Positions 23,940 through 35,968 of a stretch of DNA of 43,771 nucleotides are shown piece after piece (within the stretch, counting starts at the first letter, position 1; each line of letters begins with the position of its first letter). This DNA comes from Nephromyces sp. MM_2019 (Eukaryota; Apicomplexa; Aconoidasida; Nephromycida), in assembly GCA_015657535.1 (NCBI GenBank), contig JADHZB010002066.1, forward strand, positions 1,587-45,357, given 5' to 3'. The position numbers were made by a program, and so were the translations under genes. A model generated the notes under the pieces. It made no database searches and was not told the DNA's origin. It saw only the letters and a list, made by a program, of their open reading frames with translations.

Positions 23940-26900
23940 CTGAAAAAAAGACAAATAAAAGAGTATAACCACGCTGTGACCCCTCAAAGCATGCTATATC
24001 CAGCTTTGCATTTGCGTTCTTGTTCTTATAGCAATAATTTTGCAATATTGCAAACCATATAGTCCCGACTTTCAACGCTTATTAGGAGGGAACTTGTGTT
24101 GCTAGCATTTTTTCAACCCGATTTTAGCCGTCAATATGTCTATTTTTCTGTATTATGCTGTTGCACATTTTAATAAGTTCGGGCAAATTCCCCTGGTAAA
24201 GCACAGTATAGAAGAGTATAGTATTATTTAGCGATGCTGTTTTGATCGTATGCTGCAGGCTTCATAACAAATTGTATTTAGAAGTAAATAATTAGCATTG
24301 CTAAAGGTGCTCATTCAGAGAAAACGCAAGAGAGTTATCGATTGAAATGATTAAAAACAGCCGGCCTAGGTGAGCGCCCAAATTTTTGACGGTTTACACT
24401 GTTTCCATCAATGCAGTCTGCTTTTTTTTATATCCAACCTTGACTGATGTGCTAATTTAAGGCAGTATTTATATATGTACTATTTCATTAAAATATATTT
24501 TTATTAATCTGCAAAAAGTCGTAGCACTTAACAGTAGGTATCAAGGCGCAAGCTCTTAGACAGGTATCTCACGTAATGATGTATATGGCATACGCCCTGT
24601 GCGAAATGGTTCTTATATTAAACGTTTTTTATGTATCAGTAGTAAGTATAAATTCTAAAGGAAATGGCAAGATCATGTCCTACAGCTGTACTAAATTTCT
24701 ACCTTGATAAAAAATTATGTCTACTTTAAAGAGTTAGCCTCATGAACTCATCCTATGGTAAGATGCTTTTTTGTAATTTTAAAATACTAAGCTTCCAAAA
24801 GACATTTGGTATCAACGTTTTTCTTTTATAATTTGTGGCTATCCAATTGTTATAAACGCAACTTTGTAAGCTTTGACAACACATTATACTGAAATACTTA
24901 AGCTACAACCTTTATCAAATCATTAGTTATTTAGCACCGAGTTACTGCGCGAGAATTAGGTCTCCTCTTTTGATCTTTCTAGAGATTGCTGCATTTTTTT
25001 TGTATTAGCATTAATTTTATGAAACTGAACATACTCCACGGAACCCTAAAGCAGTAAAACAATATGAAAATTAGGTAGCTCTGCATCAAATGATAGGACC
25101 TACTCAATCTATGATAAAAAAGTGATGATCCTCTTCATTTAGTGATTGGCATGCTAAGTTGCGGCGAAGCTGATGTTGTAGCGCTTGCTCATGGATCCTC
25201 AAAAAAATCTTTAGTTTTGAAAAACTCTGTTATTAAAATCATATCTCTGTTTTTGTGCTTTTTGATTTCCTAAAGTTAAATTTATTGATTTTAATTTGAC
25301 TGAGCAGGGCTAGAAACTTGTACTCAGGATTTGATAGAGGTATCTTGGAGATTAAGATCAGATAAGATAATGGCAGTAGAGCTAAGAGAAAAAGAAGCAT
25401 CTTTTTGACGGTAGACGATATATTTAATGAGTATCATCTAGTTTAAACTTAACTCCATATACTACATTTCCTAGCAGCTATTGATATTATGATGAATGTA
25501 AGATGATAACATGTAATTAAAAAAAGGAAGGGCACCTCCGTTTTGAGGGAAACAACAACAGAGCAATTTTCCACATTCTGCTGAGTTGAATAAACCTTGC
25601 TCCGTCATATTTCATTGACTTTGGGGCAAGCAGTTGCCGGTATTAAGTACTTTAGAATACACTCGCAAAATATCTCATCTTCGGATATTTTTCTCGCGCG
25701 TTTTGTTGGTTTTCTTGCAATTTTATTCCTTGAGGATTTTATGCAAAAATATTTCTTTTTTCTTGAAACCCCAAGTAATCTCGGCCACGCACTCGCTGAA
25801 AACCCGCCTCATTAATAGTAACCAACCCGGGAGGTATGGTGGCCATTAGTACTTGACACTCCTCCTACCCACCCTTTGAAGCCCACACCCCCATGCTGAT
25901 GTTATGGACCATCCACTCAATACATAAAAAATGAGGTTTTTATCGTCAAAACTTGTGGGGCTTATATATCTTTGCTGGTTCTAAATCTAATATAAGGTAG
26001 GCAGCTTTAAATAAGCATTTAACCGCATTGTTATTGCACCATAGCCTTAAAAAAATTTGAGTGGGGGAACGACTGATATTCTGCGTGCGGTACTGGCAAC
26101 CCGATACTTGAAAAAATAAAAGGCAGCGCTTACTGCTGTTACGGCATTTATATATTGGAACTTGGAGAATTGTACAACAAAAAATTAATAATGTATCAGT
26201 ATCACACTATTCTGCAATACGCTGGAGTAGGTGGGATGCCCTCCTTTCGGTTTCAATCAACTTTTTGTACCACCGTGGCTCCTTCGGTACCGCAGTGTTC
26301 GCTCAAATTTCATGCCCGCAATTTAACAATTATCGAAATTTCTTGATAATTTTTTATGTAGTAGCTTTTGGAATTATTAGTGATACCACGCGTAGAAGCA
26401 TTCCTGGAGATTGTAAGGCAGCCAATATCTCCTAGAGATGTTATTTATATTAATAGAATAGAATTTCAATGTATCATTTCCAAAGAAACCCCAAACTTTC
26501 TCTTATGGTATTCATAGAGACACTGCAGCAGTAATAGCCATAGAACAACGAAACAGATTGCGACCCTATAACTCTATTTATTGCTCTTTTGAGCATCAGC
26601 TACCATCCAGAAATAATTCAAGTACCCTTTATACACGAAAAATAAATATTGGAGGAGTTATTGCCATACCATTCTGATAATGTACTACTATATCTTTACA
26701 ATAATTTTTGCTTATTTTGAATTAGAATCATAGTTATTTCCGCCGGGAAGTTCTACTTCTGTTCTACCAAGAACAAATTTTTCAGTTAATTAAATTTTTT
26801 GCAGCTCTAAATACTTGTAATGGCTTACTGGGTCCTGAGATGCTGCAGACCATTAATTTGACCTCTGTCAAGGTTTGCTAATACCGGTTAAAATATTTAA

Positions 26901-28617
26901 GCTTAAAAATTAGCTCAAAAATATTCTTTAAAAGCTACTGAAATCGAGAAAATGATTATTCTAAAGTGACGCATAATACAAAGTATTTTTGTATCCATAA
27001 TAATAACCCATTGGCAATAATCGTCTTCTAACTTTCCTGTGTCAGGAGCCCAGCATATAAATATCTGGCCCAAATAGTTTTTTGCCGCTAAAATAAAATT
27101 TACTAAAACAGTAGTCGTTTATGAGTATCACTGATTGCGAATCGTTCGTGATTTTGTGTTGAATTTTCTTAAAAAACTCAATTTCTATAACGAAAATCAA
27201 GAAAGCTTACAGTACACCAAGTGCAACACACTAATATTAGCTTAATATAATTGGTAACCTTACGTCCCCAAATCCCTTTCAGAAACACATTATTGGATTT
27301 ACTGTTTCAATTCATTCTTTACTTTATTCCAAAATATTTCCGGAAGCTGCAGTCACAACTTGAAACAGCTATACCTGCCTTTGCAAATTTAGCGCAAACT
27401 ATTATCCTCGCGAAATAATTAAAGTTTCTAGTGTTTTACCGGAGTGCGGTGTTGGGCAGAAGAATTCCATAAAAAAAACACTATACTTTAATTTACCGTC
27501 GATTGCTAACCAACGGTAAACTTTCAAGAATAAAAATTTTGAAAAATCAAAGCAGATGAGCTCATTCACAACAATTGATGTGCAGTGATAAAAACAAGTA
27601 TTTTTAGTGTCTTCGTCCCTCCTGCTTGCTAGTATTTATAAATAAAAAATAAGGATGCACGGCTTTTTCGACTATGTTGAAATTCTCAACCCCAGCATCT
27701 ATTAAATTTAACTGCGGATATCCGAATGTTTGGTTGAAATGTAAAAATTCTTCTCAAAAATGCATCACCGCAATTTATTTTATTTTTTTTCTAAAGACTG
27801 CTAGCCGAATAAAAAGTTTAATTAATATGCGAGGCTTCCCTTGAATAAGTTCAAAATGAAGCCTATTTCGTTTTGAAAAAAGCTTTCATTGATAATCATA
27901 AAATTTGTTGTAAGCAAAGAGACCCTACAAATAACACAAGTCTTGTGGGGAATCCTAGACAAAGCAGCTATAATTTGCAAAAAAATTACTTATTTCTACT
28001 AGAATAAAGCGTATCTTTTTCATAAATAATAGCAAATAAATAGCTAAATCTGTAATTTTTATATAGAAAAAGCATATTACAATATATTTCTTTGGTGCTA
28101 GACTCCTTGATTGTTTTGGAATTTGTAGACTGGAAAGAAGCTTTCTGGAATTCTTTTAATTATGATTGATGCTTTATCTATAGCAGAGTTACCCTAATAT
28201 CTGGGGAAAGTCTTGTTAAAAATTTTAGAAAGTTTTTCTAGTATATCTGTCGAGATGAGATATGTTAAAAACAAAAATGCAAATTTCCTTCAAAAGTAAT
28301 TACTTTTTTAAAAGTTAAAACTTATTGTTACGACAAAGCAAAATGTCAAAAACTTCAATTTTAAAGCTAAAATAAATAAAGCCTTAGATTGCAAATTTTC
28401 AGGACATATCTTAGAATCACATAATTGATATTACTTCATTGGTATTTGGAATTTTTTCAAATTTTAATTATTTAAATTTCTATATATTGAAAGCTCTTTA
28501 AAATATTTTGTCCTCAAAAACCTCTATCCATTATTAAAAAAAATTTCCGGGATATGCAACCAGCACTACATAGGCATAAAAAAAGAATACCTTTTTAATT
28601 TTTAGAAAACCACTACA
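23940..28617. other. AT-rich intergenic stretch
   Basis: No exon chain is supported on either strand. Short frames at 25597-25849 and 26155-26346 (+) have no domain or matched splice sites. AT richness rises rightwards from about 27,700 into the phosphatase gene. Upstream exons of the minus-strand terminal exon at 23788-23939 may be hidden here. Confidence 0.5.
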
Positions 28618-31600
28618 ATGGACTTATTCAGCGGTTGTAAACTTCTATCTTCAAGCCCCACTGAAGCTTATAAATTACACAAAATAAAGAAAAATGGTAA
28701 AAAAATTTTCTTCTGAAAATCTTTCCTTCATATAAACCAATCAGGCACCAGGCATATCTTAGTTGGCAGACAAAAAGACTGTTTCAAGCGTTAAATAATT
28801 TATTTTTCAGCATTAAGAATATAAAAAAATTAAAGTTTTAAAGTTCAAACATGCAAAAGCTAATGATTTCTAGTCATTTATAAACTTTCATCAACATGAG
28901 CTTTTACATTGACCATCGCCAAAATTCCGTTAATATTGAGATTATAATTAGCTTTAAAAAAAATATAGATTATCGTATCCTTTTCTCTAGATTTTTTTAT
29001 AAATTTTTCAATTTACAAAAATAAAAAAAACAAAAATTTTTTTAAAAAAAGTTTTAAAAATACTTGTATAATATTTTTTTTGCAATTACTTTTTATAAGG
29101 AGCGTATACGTACAGTGCATTAAAAAGTTTTGGTTCGTTGCGCTAGTTTTGTATTTGTTTCAAAAAATTGCTGCAGTATCTAAAATACCGTTGTTTCCTT
29201 CTTAAATTGTTTTTACAAAAATAACTCACATTGACTCAAAAAATTCAATACTTTTCAGATTTTAGCACAAGACTAACAAAAATTTCTGGTGAAAAGTGCA
29301 CAGATGGGTTACCATATCAAGCAAATTTTGAAAATAAGAGTCACCCGGGTGCTTTTAATTATCAGCTTGGTAATCACATTTTTATTTCAACAAATTGCCA
29401 TAAAATCTTCAAAAAGTTTCAAAAAAATTTTGGCAAAAAACATCAAAATAAGTTGTAAATTTCACTTTTAAGATTTTTGATTTTATTTTCAAAAACAATA
29501 GGTATAAAAAGCTTTCAAACGCTACTTTTATATCTTTTTTTAAAATCCGCTGTTAAGCAATAAATTGGGAATCTAAGTATATCATTTCAGTAATATTTGT
29601 TATTTCTAGAAAAAATTGGCCAATTTTTTGGTAGCATTGTTTTCTTCAAATTTTTAGGCGTTTTCGCTTAAAATTCAAGAAAATTACTTTTATTCAAAAT
29701 TTATAAATCTCTTTGCAGATGTGTTATGCAAGAGCATAAGGAAATCAAAAGAATTTTACGAACCAATTAAAACCCTTTCTACTATATTTAGGACATACCT
29801 TGACTTTTTTCGAGAGTGAGTTTTTTTTTTCTTTAAAATTTTAGATAAAGGTAATGTAAAGCTTTTGATGCATATGTATGCTTGTAAGCTCCCAACCTAT
29901 TTTGAATTGTTGCATACATAGTATCTGCTTTGTATGGCGAGTGTATGTACACTACCTCTAGCCTCAACCAATTTCGAACAATCAAACCCAGAATTAATAA
30001 AAAAGAATGCATAACATGTTTGTTTTAATACCACAGAGTGTCCAATAGCAGAATTTTGTGCCAAGAGGTTGATGAGTTTTTAGCTTTAAACTGCATCAGC
30101 CTTACGTGTAACAAAAATGAAAATTTCTCAATTCATCATTTTGCTGTTGAAGACGGAAAAACTTTATCGGTAATTATATATACATTGGAGAAGACTACAG
30201 TATATACTTTAAAAGTTACTAAACTAAAATTCTTTGATTTAAAAGCCAAACTAATAGGTGAACTTCAAATATTTTAGTACTATAAATTTTATGAATTAAC
30301 TTTTCAAAGCAGCAAAAAAATTATCATCAAAATTTTTGTATCTTAAATTTCAGAAATGGGAATTTTACGGTGGATTTATAGCTTTTGATCCCAATTTCCA
30401 AGATGTTATCAATGATAATTACAGTAAGAAAAAATTAAATTGAAGCTGCTCAATAATTTGATTCTTTTCTTTATGTTATTTCTTTAACAGCTTATTACAA
30501 TTCAAAGCAAAAAAATTTTTCAAAGATTACTTGCAGATGCTTTAAGGCTTATCTTTATATTTAATTATTATAATACCGCCAAAACCGGTATTTTGTCCTT
30601 ATCTGAGCTTGGAAAATTAATATTCGACACAAAAAAAATAGAAAATGATAAATATAAAAACAAAGCACTTGCAGAGGTAATTAAAAAATATTTTTAAATT
30701 AAAAATTTTGAAAAATCTGCAAAAAAAGCATTATTATATTTAGTTTAAATAATTTTTATTGTGAAATTGAAACGAAAAATTAAAGAAAAGTCAATAATCT
30801 AATAAAAAGCTGCTATACTTAGGATACTGCCTTTTATCTACTAAAAAAATTTGGGAACTTTGACCTCAGTGCTTTGCAATATAGCTTTAGCAACAATTTG
30901 ATAAAAAATGGACGCTATTTGCTAAGAGGAAAACCGGTAAAATACAAAAAAAGAGAATTTGGCAGAAAAGGCTGTTTTAAAATTCTTATAAAATTTGTCG
31001 CTTATCTTGTGTTTGTGCGGGTGTGTTTTGAAATGAAAAAAAGTGCATTTAATTCCTCAAAAAAAGTTGCAAGACTATAGTTTGAAAGATTATGAAAGCC
31101 CATCAAAAATATGATTTTTCTATCATAAAAACACTTGAAAATATCTAAATTAGCCTTTATATACCTGATTTTATTAAATCATCTGTGTCTTTAGGATTTA
31201 ATACAAAATTTATGGGATTTAAATCACCAAATTTATCTATTTAACTGCGGTAAAACATTTATAACAATTTATCCAAATGTTTTCCTTTATTAAATACTCT
31301 AAAAGTAGGGGCAAAAGCATTAAAAAGCTGAGTTTTTTGCTTAAAATATATTTTTTAAGACTTCTTTTAGGGGTTAAACCGCAGAATTTTTGCTTAGCAA
31401 CAACTTTAACGCGCGAAACTGCTGACAATGATAATATTTCAAAAAAAGTTCAATTGAAGGTACGATTTTTCATCTTAAAAAAATTGTAAAATTTTGAATT
31501 TATTAATGATATTTTATTAAATTTTATTGTATATATATTTAACAAATTAATCAAAATAAAACTTATTGAATCTGGTTAATAACTTTTAAAAAAGCCACAA

Positions 31601-34600
31601 AATAAATTCAAGCCATCCTTTCTTGTAAAGTGAATAAAAAATCTGCAAAATGCGTATTTTCAGAAAAATCTTCAAGATTCCAAACCGGAAAATTTTTTGG
31701 CACAAAAAATATTAGATTATTTGTATACAAGGCTCTACAGCTGCTCTTCAAAGGCTTTTCAGTTGTACCAATCTAAAAGCTTTGATCTTATAAACGCAAC
31801 GGTAATTTCCATATGCCGGGAAGAAAAAACATGCTTTTAGAATTTTCAGAGTAAGGATTGATTTGACACCAAAAAAATCCATAAAAATGTTTTTTACAGG
31901 AATTAATTTGCCTTTGCGATGAAGTAGTAAAAATTTTGAAAACAGAAGACTCAATGATCAGGGTAATTTAAACTTGTTAAAAATAGAAATACCTATTTTT
32001 CATGTAATAATTGCATAACAAACTAATTTAAGCATTTTAAAAAAGATGGCGGTTCGTTTATAGCTAAAAAATTTTTTTAATTAATACATTTTTCGGTTAA
32101 AATTGCTATTTTCTTTATAAAATGCACTAAAATCGGTTGAAAACTTTTTTCATAAGCTTTATAGTAAATATTTTTGCTAAAAACTACCAAAAATCGCCTT
32201 TAATATAACAAAAATTAGCGAAAAAACTTCAGAGCTGAAGGTTTTTTGGGAGAAAATAGCATGTTTTTTTAATACTTAATTTATTTTTGAAGCGAAAAAT
32301 TTTTATTATCAAAGCTGCTCTACTCAACCGGAAAACAAATTTTTAGGGAAGCCTACCAGCGATAATTTTTGGCGACCTCCACGGAAATCTTTTTGATGTG
32401 ATTCGATTTTTTAACCAAACATGCTGGCCTTTAAGGAACCCTGCAAATACTTTGAATTTTAGCTATGTGTTTTGTGGTAAGACGAAAAAACAGTATAATT
32501 GCTATAATACAAGGAAAATTCTTTATTTAAAAAAAAAATTTAAAGGCTGAAAGAGGCTGCTAGCTGAGATTATTTCTGAAACGTTGTTTTGGCTATTCAA
32601 ATGGCCCTTTTCTCGTGTAAAAAATTTTTTAATTTTGATGATTTCTGCTGATAAAATTATGGTTTTTGCTTAGAAATGTTATTTTTTAAAGCTTTTGATT
32701 AGTAAAAATAACTGAAGGTGAAATTTCACTTAAAATTTGTCAAAATTAACCAAATATTGGTTTTAAAATTTTAGGAGATTTTGTGGATCGTGGAGAGTAT
32801 TCCATTGAATTGCTATGCCTCTTATTTGCTTTAAAGATTATGGTGAGAACGGCTTTTTTCATCCAAACTTGCATAAAATTTTTTAATACTTTGAATTGAT
32901 AAAAAATCTCTATAAAATTTACATGTTTTTCTAAACATAGATTATATAAGATTCCTGCAATTTAAATTCAACCTAAATTATGGCATCCAAATTTTTTTTG
33001 GCGACTATGGGTTTTTTGAATGGATTAAAAAGTAAAACGTATGATATCAAACAAATTTGCTTCAAAAATGTGGGGAAAAAATTTTTTTTTCTTAGCATCC
33101 AGCAAACATCTTGCTTTTACGAGGAAACCACGAAGATGCAAACGTGAACTGTCACTTTGGATTTGTTGAAGAAATTAAAAAAAAATTTGGTAATTTCAGT
33201 ACATTTTATAAGCGAGAATGCAAAAAAATTTTTTTTGAGCAAAAGCTTCGACACGGCTATGTTTAATACTAAATAAGTTTTTTAAACAAAACTTTTTGGC
33301 TTTTCTTTAAATTTTCAATTTATTCAAGCACACACACCAACTCTTTCTCATAAGCTTGTTTACACACACATCTAGTCGCCTTCACTAAACCACTTCAAAC
33401 ACACGCACCATCTCTTTCTCACAAAAACTTGTTTGCACACACAAATTTATAAAAAGTGGATGACAAGCAGCTAATGAATAAAATTTTATTATTTTTTGGC
33501 TTTCAATACTTTTAGGCTAAAAATTTTATGTTTTTTAGGTTTTATCGACTTTTTTTTCAGGAGAAAATTCTGCTGGGCATATTTGGAATATTTTAAACGA
33601 TGTTTTCGAATTTCTTCCAATAGCTGCAGTAATTGGTGATAAAGTTCTCTGTATACACGGTGGGTTAACATAGCATTTATAAAAAAAATTAAAAATATAT
33701 ATTTCAAAACAAGAAATTATCTTGCTTTTTAGCCGATTCAAATAATGAAATAATGAGTTATTTTAGGGCGTTTTCTTCAGGTGGATTAGGAGAGCAGATA
33801 AAAACACTGGAAGATCTTCAAAATATTCCTAAACCAATAAAATTGGATTTTTTTTTCGGTAGTGCTTAGCTTTAAGCCCAAGTTACTGAAAAAAAGTGTA
33901 TTCCGTGCAGATTATAAAAGTTTACCCTTTTAATAAGCCCAATGACAAATTTTTTGTGTAAAAAACAGCAAAAAATTTCAAAAATATAAAGAAAAAAAAC
34001 TAATTAGGCGTGAAAATATGTCAAGAAAGCCGCGAAATTTTGTTTTCATTAACCTAGCAAGAAATAAGGCTGATTCTAGCTCCAATTATTGAGCTTTTTT
34101 TTTCCTTTTCTATAGCTATTTAGTATTCCACAACTATTTTTAACGTTTTGAAATTGTTGTATAATGCTCAGAACTCTTAAAGTTAACAACTTGAAAATTC
34201 TAGTTGTTTTAAAAATTGCCGGCTTCTTAAGCAAAATACGATAAATGAATTAAAAGCAGGACTTTTTTTAAACGATGTTTCGAACTGATATTCAAAATTC
34301 AATGACTCTTAATAGGAACACATTTCTTTTCTTGAATAGCTGCACATCATAGCATCCTGTAAAACTGTTAAAAGCCTGTTAAAAATTATGTTTAATTCTC
34401 AATATAACCCTTTTTGATTTTTAGTAATTCTGAAAAAGAAAAGACAGTAATAAAATTTTAAGCTGCGTTTTCTTTCTTTAGACTCTAGGGTGCTAAATTT
34501 CGATCATCCGCTTGTAAATCAAAAATTAAAGGTATTTGACGCCTTATGGAGCGATCCAGCAACTAGTGAAACTTCTAGCGGTATTTTACATTCAGACCGA

Positions 34601-35968
34601 GGTCAAATGTGCGTCAGGTAGGCATTTTTTAACATTTAGCAACATCAAAAAAGCAAATTACTCTTGCTCAAACTGCCTAGCTTTTTTTATTATTATTTTC
34701 ATGCGAAGTTGCTCTGATAATTCTCAAAAAAATACTCTGGGCAATCTTAACTGCTTTCCTTACTGCGTATGGCGGTACTTATATTTTGTAGATATATGTC
34801 TAAGAGGGAAGTATAATCTTATGCCTTTTTTTTTTATTATAAGCGTAATTATTTGTGGGAAGGAATTGGCCACACAAGACCAAGTATGCTACGGGAATTA
34901 AACCTTTTTTTTCAGCTCCATTCCATGTATCTTGCAGCTTAAGCAAAAGCTTCATTTGTACCTTGAATTAACGTTTTTATGATTTTTTATTTTTAAAACA
35001 AGACATTTTTGAAACTGCAAAATTGAAAGAATTCCCTAGTATAGTGCAATTCTGTGAAGTTAATACACTTAGGAAAATATCTTAGGAACTACAGATGCAA
35101 AAGCCTTCACGCTCGTGCACCCCGCCCACTCAGACACACAAATAACTAAGAAAGCTCGCCCATCAATATACACCTACGGGCAGACACAAAAGACCCCTAA
35201 AAACGCACAAAAAATTTTCCCCTAAAGAATCACATTTGAGCGCTTCAGCTTTAAATTTAAACCATGACAAAAATTGTTATTAATAAAGTATTTGCTGATA
35301 CAGCGTAATCACCTTTATATTCATTTATGTGTGATGATATGAAAATAAGATTTTATTCATTATAAAAATTTGCAATATTTAATGAAGTTTTTGTGGTTGT
35401 GTATGAGGAGGATATATATGAAGCGCAAATGTAAAGTGGCACACAAAATTACCTGATTCAGGTTTGGAGCTAATATAGTCAAGGATTTTTTGAAGCGAAA
35501 CAATCTAAAATTGATAGTGAGGTACAAAAATACACAAAATAGTGTTAACAAAGCCTGTTATGCAGATTGAAAAATCCCTGTGTATTTTTTATAAAGTTTT
35601 ATACACAAATGTCTAAACGCAGGGGTCACGAACGTTTCTCAGAAGGTTATCGCTGGCACTTTGATAAGTCCCTTCTGACGATTAATAGTGCTACAGGAGG
35701 TGATAATCTTTCACACTGGGGAAGCATACTATCACTTTTTCACGATGCTTCGGGAAAACTAATAGTGCATATCAAGGTAAAGGCAAAGAGTAGGCCGCTG
35801 CATCAATTGATAGCAACGGCATATTTTTACAAATTATCCCGCGGAATATAAATAAAGCTAGGAAAAAAACTAGCTCACCCTTAATTACGCAGTTTTTGGT
35901 AGCTTGTGACCCTATGAATTTGTTCACGTATTTTTCAGCGACTTCAAGCCCTGGACGTTGAGGCGTAG
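28618..35968 (+). CDS. PPP-family serine/threonine protein phosphatase with long EF-hand-like N-terminal region, twenty exons
   Basis: Exons: 28618-28696, 29259-29369, 29719-29815, 30037-30169, 30354-30423, 30537-30676, 30823-30936, 31195-31249, 31371-31459, 31664-31801, 31900-31962, 32347-32476, 32775-32842, 33096-33189, 33561-33659, 33781-33858, 34482-34617, 35462-35521, 35623-35776, 35939-35968. All 19 junctions agree in phase, giving 645 residues; an in-frame TAG lies 15 bases before the ATG. Catalytic motifs are complete: GDLHG (372-376), GDFVDRG (407-413), RGNHE (438-442), IHGG (H493), LWSDP (541-545), SDRG (557-560) and RGHE (585-588), which supply the two-metal site and phosphate-binding arginines. 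Residues 1-363 are an extension with one degenerate EF loop (N176-E187, lacking acidic residues at positions 3 and 5). The usual FSAPNY loop reads INSATGGDN, and GGLSP reads GGLGE. It removes phosphate from Ser/Thr. It resembles alveolate EF-hand-type PPPs (PPP8/EFPP-like); this subgroup is inferred. Confidence 0.93.
33323..33443. repeat. Imperfect 70-bp tandem duplication in a phosphatase intron
   Basis: Two copies start at about 33323 and 33393. Each runs TTCAA, a CACAC-rich stretch, CTCTTTCTCA, then CTTGTTT plus CACACACA. They differ by several substitutions and small indels. The block lies in the intron between the RGNHE exon and the IHGG exon and is pyrimidine/CA-rich against a very AT-rich background. 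Confidence 0.8.

Noticed and set aside
34071..34110. TCTAGCTCCAATTAT, resembling a SAPNY-coding string
   Set aside because: It lies inside an intron upstream of the LWSDP exon, in the wrong order for the domain and directly followed by a stop.
34536..34901. 121-codon + frame overlapping the phosphatase
   Set aside because: It is out of frame with the LWSDP exon and runs on into the following intron; the conserved reading is the other frame ending at the donor after 34617.
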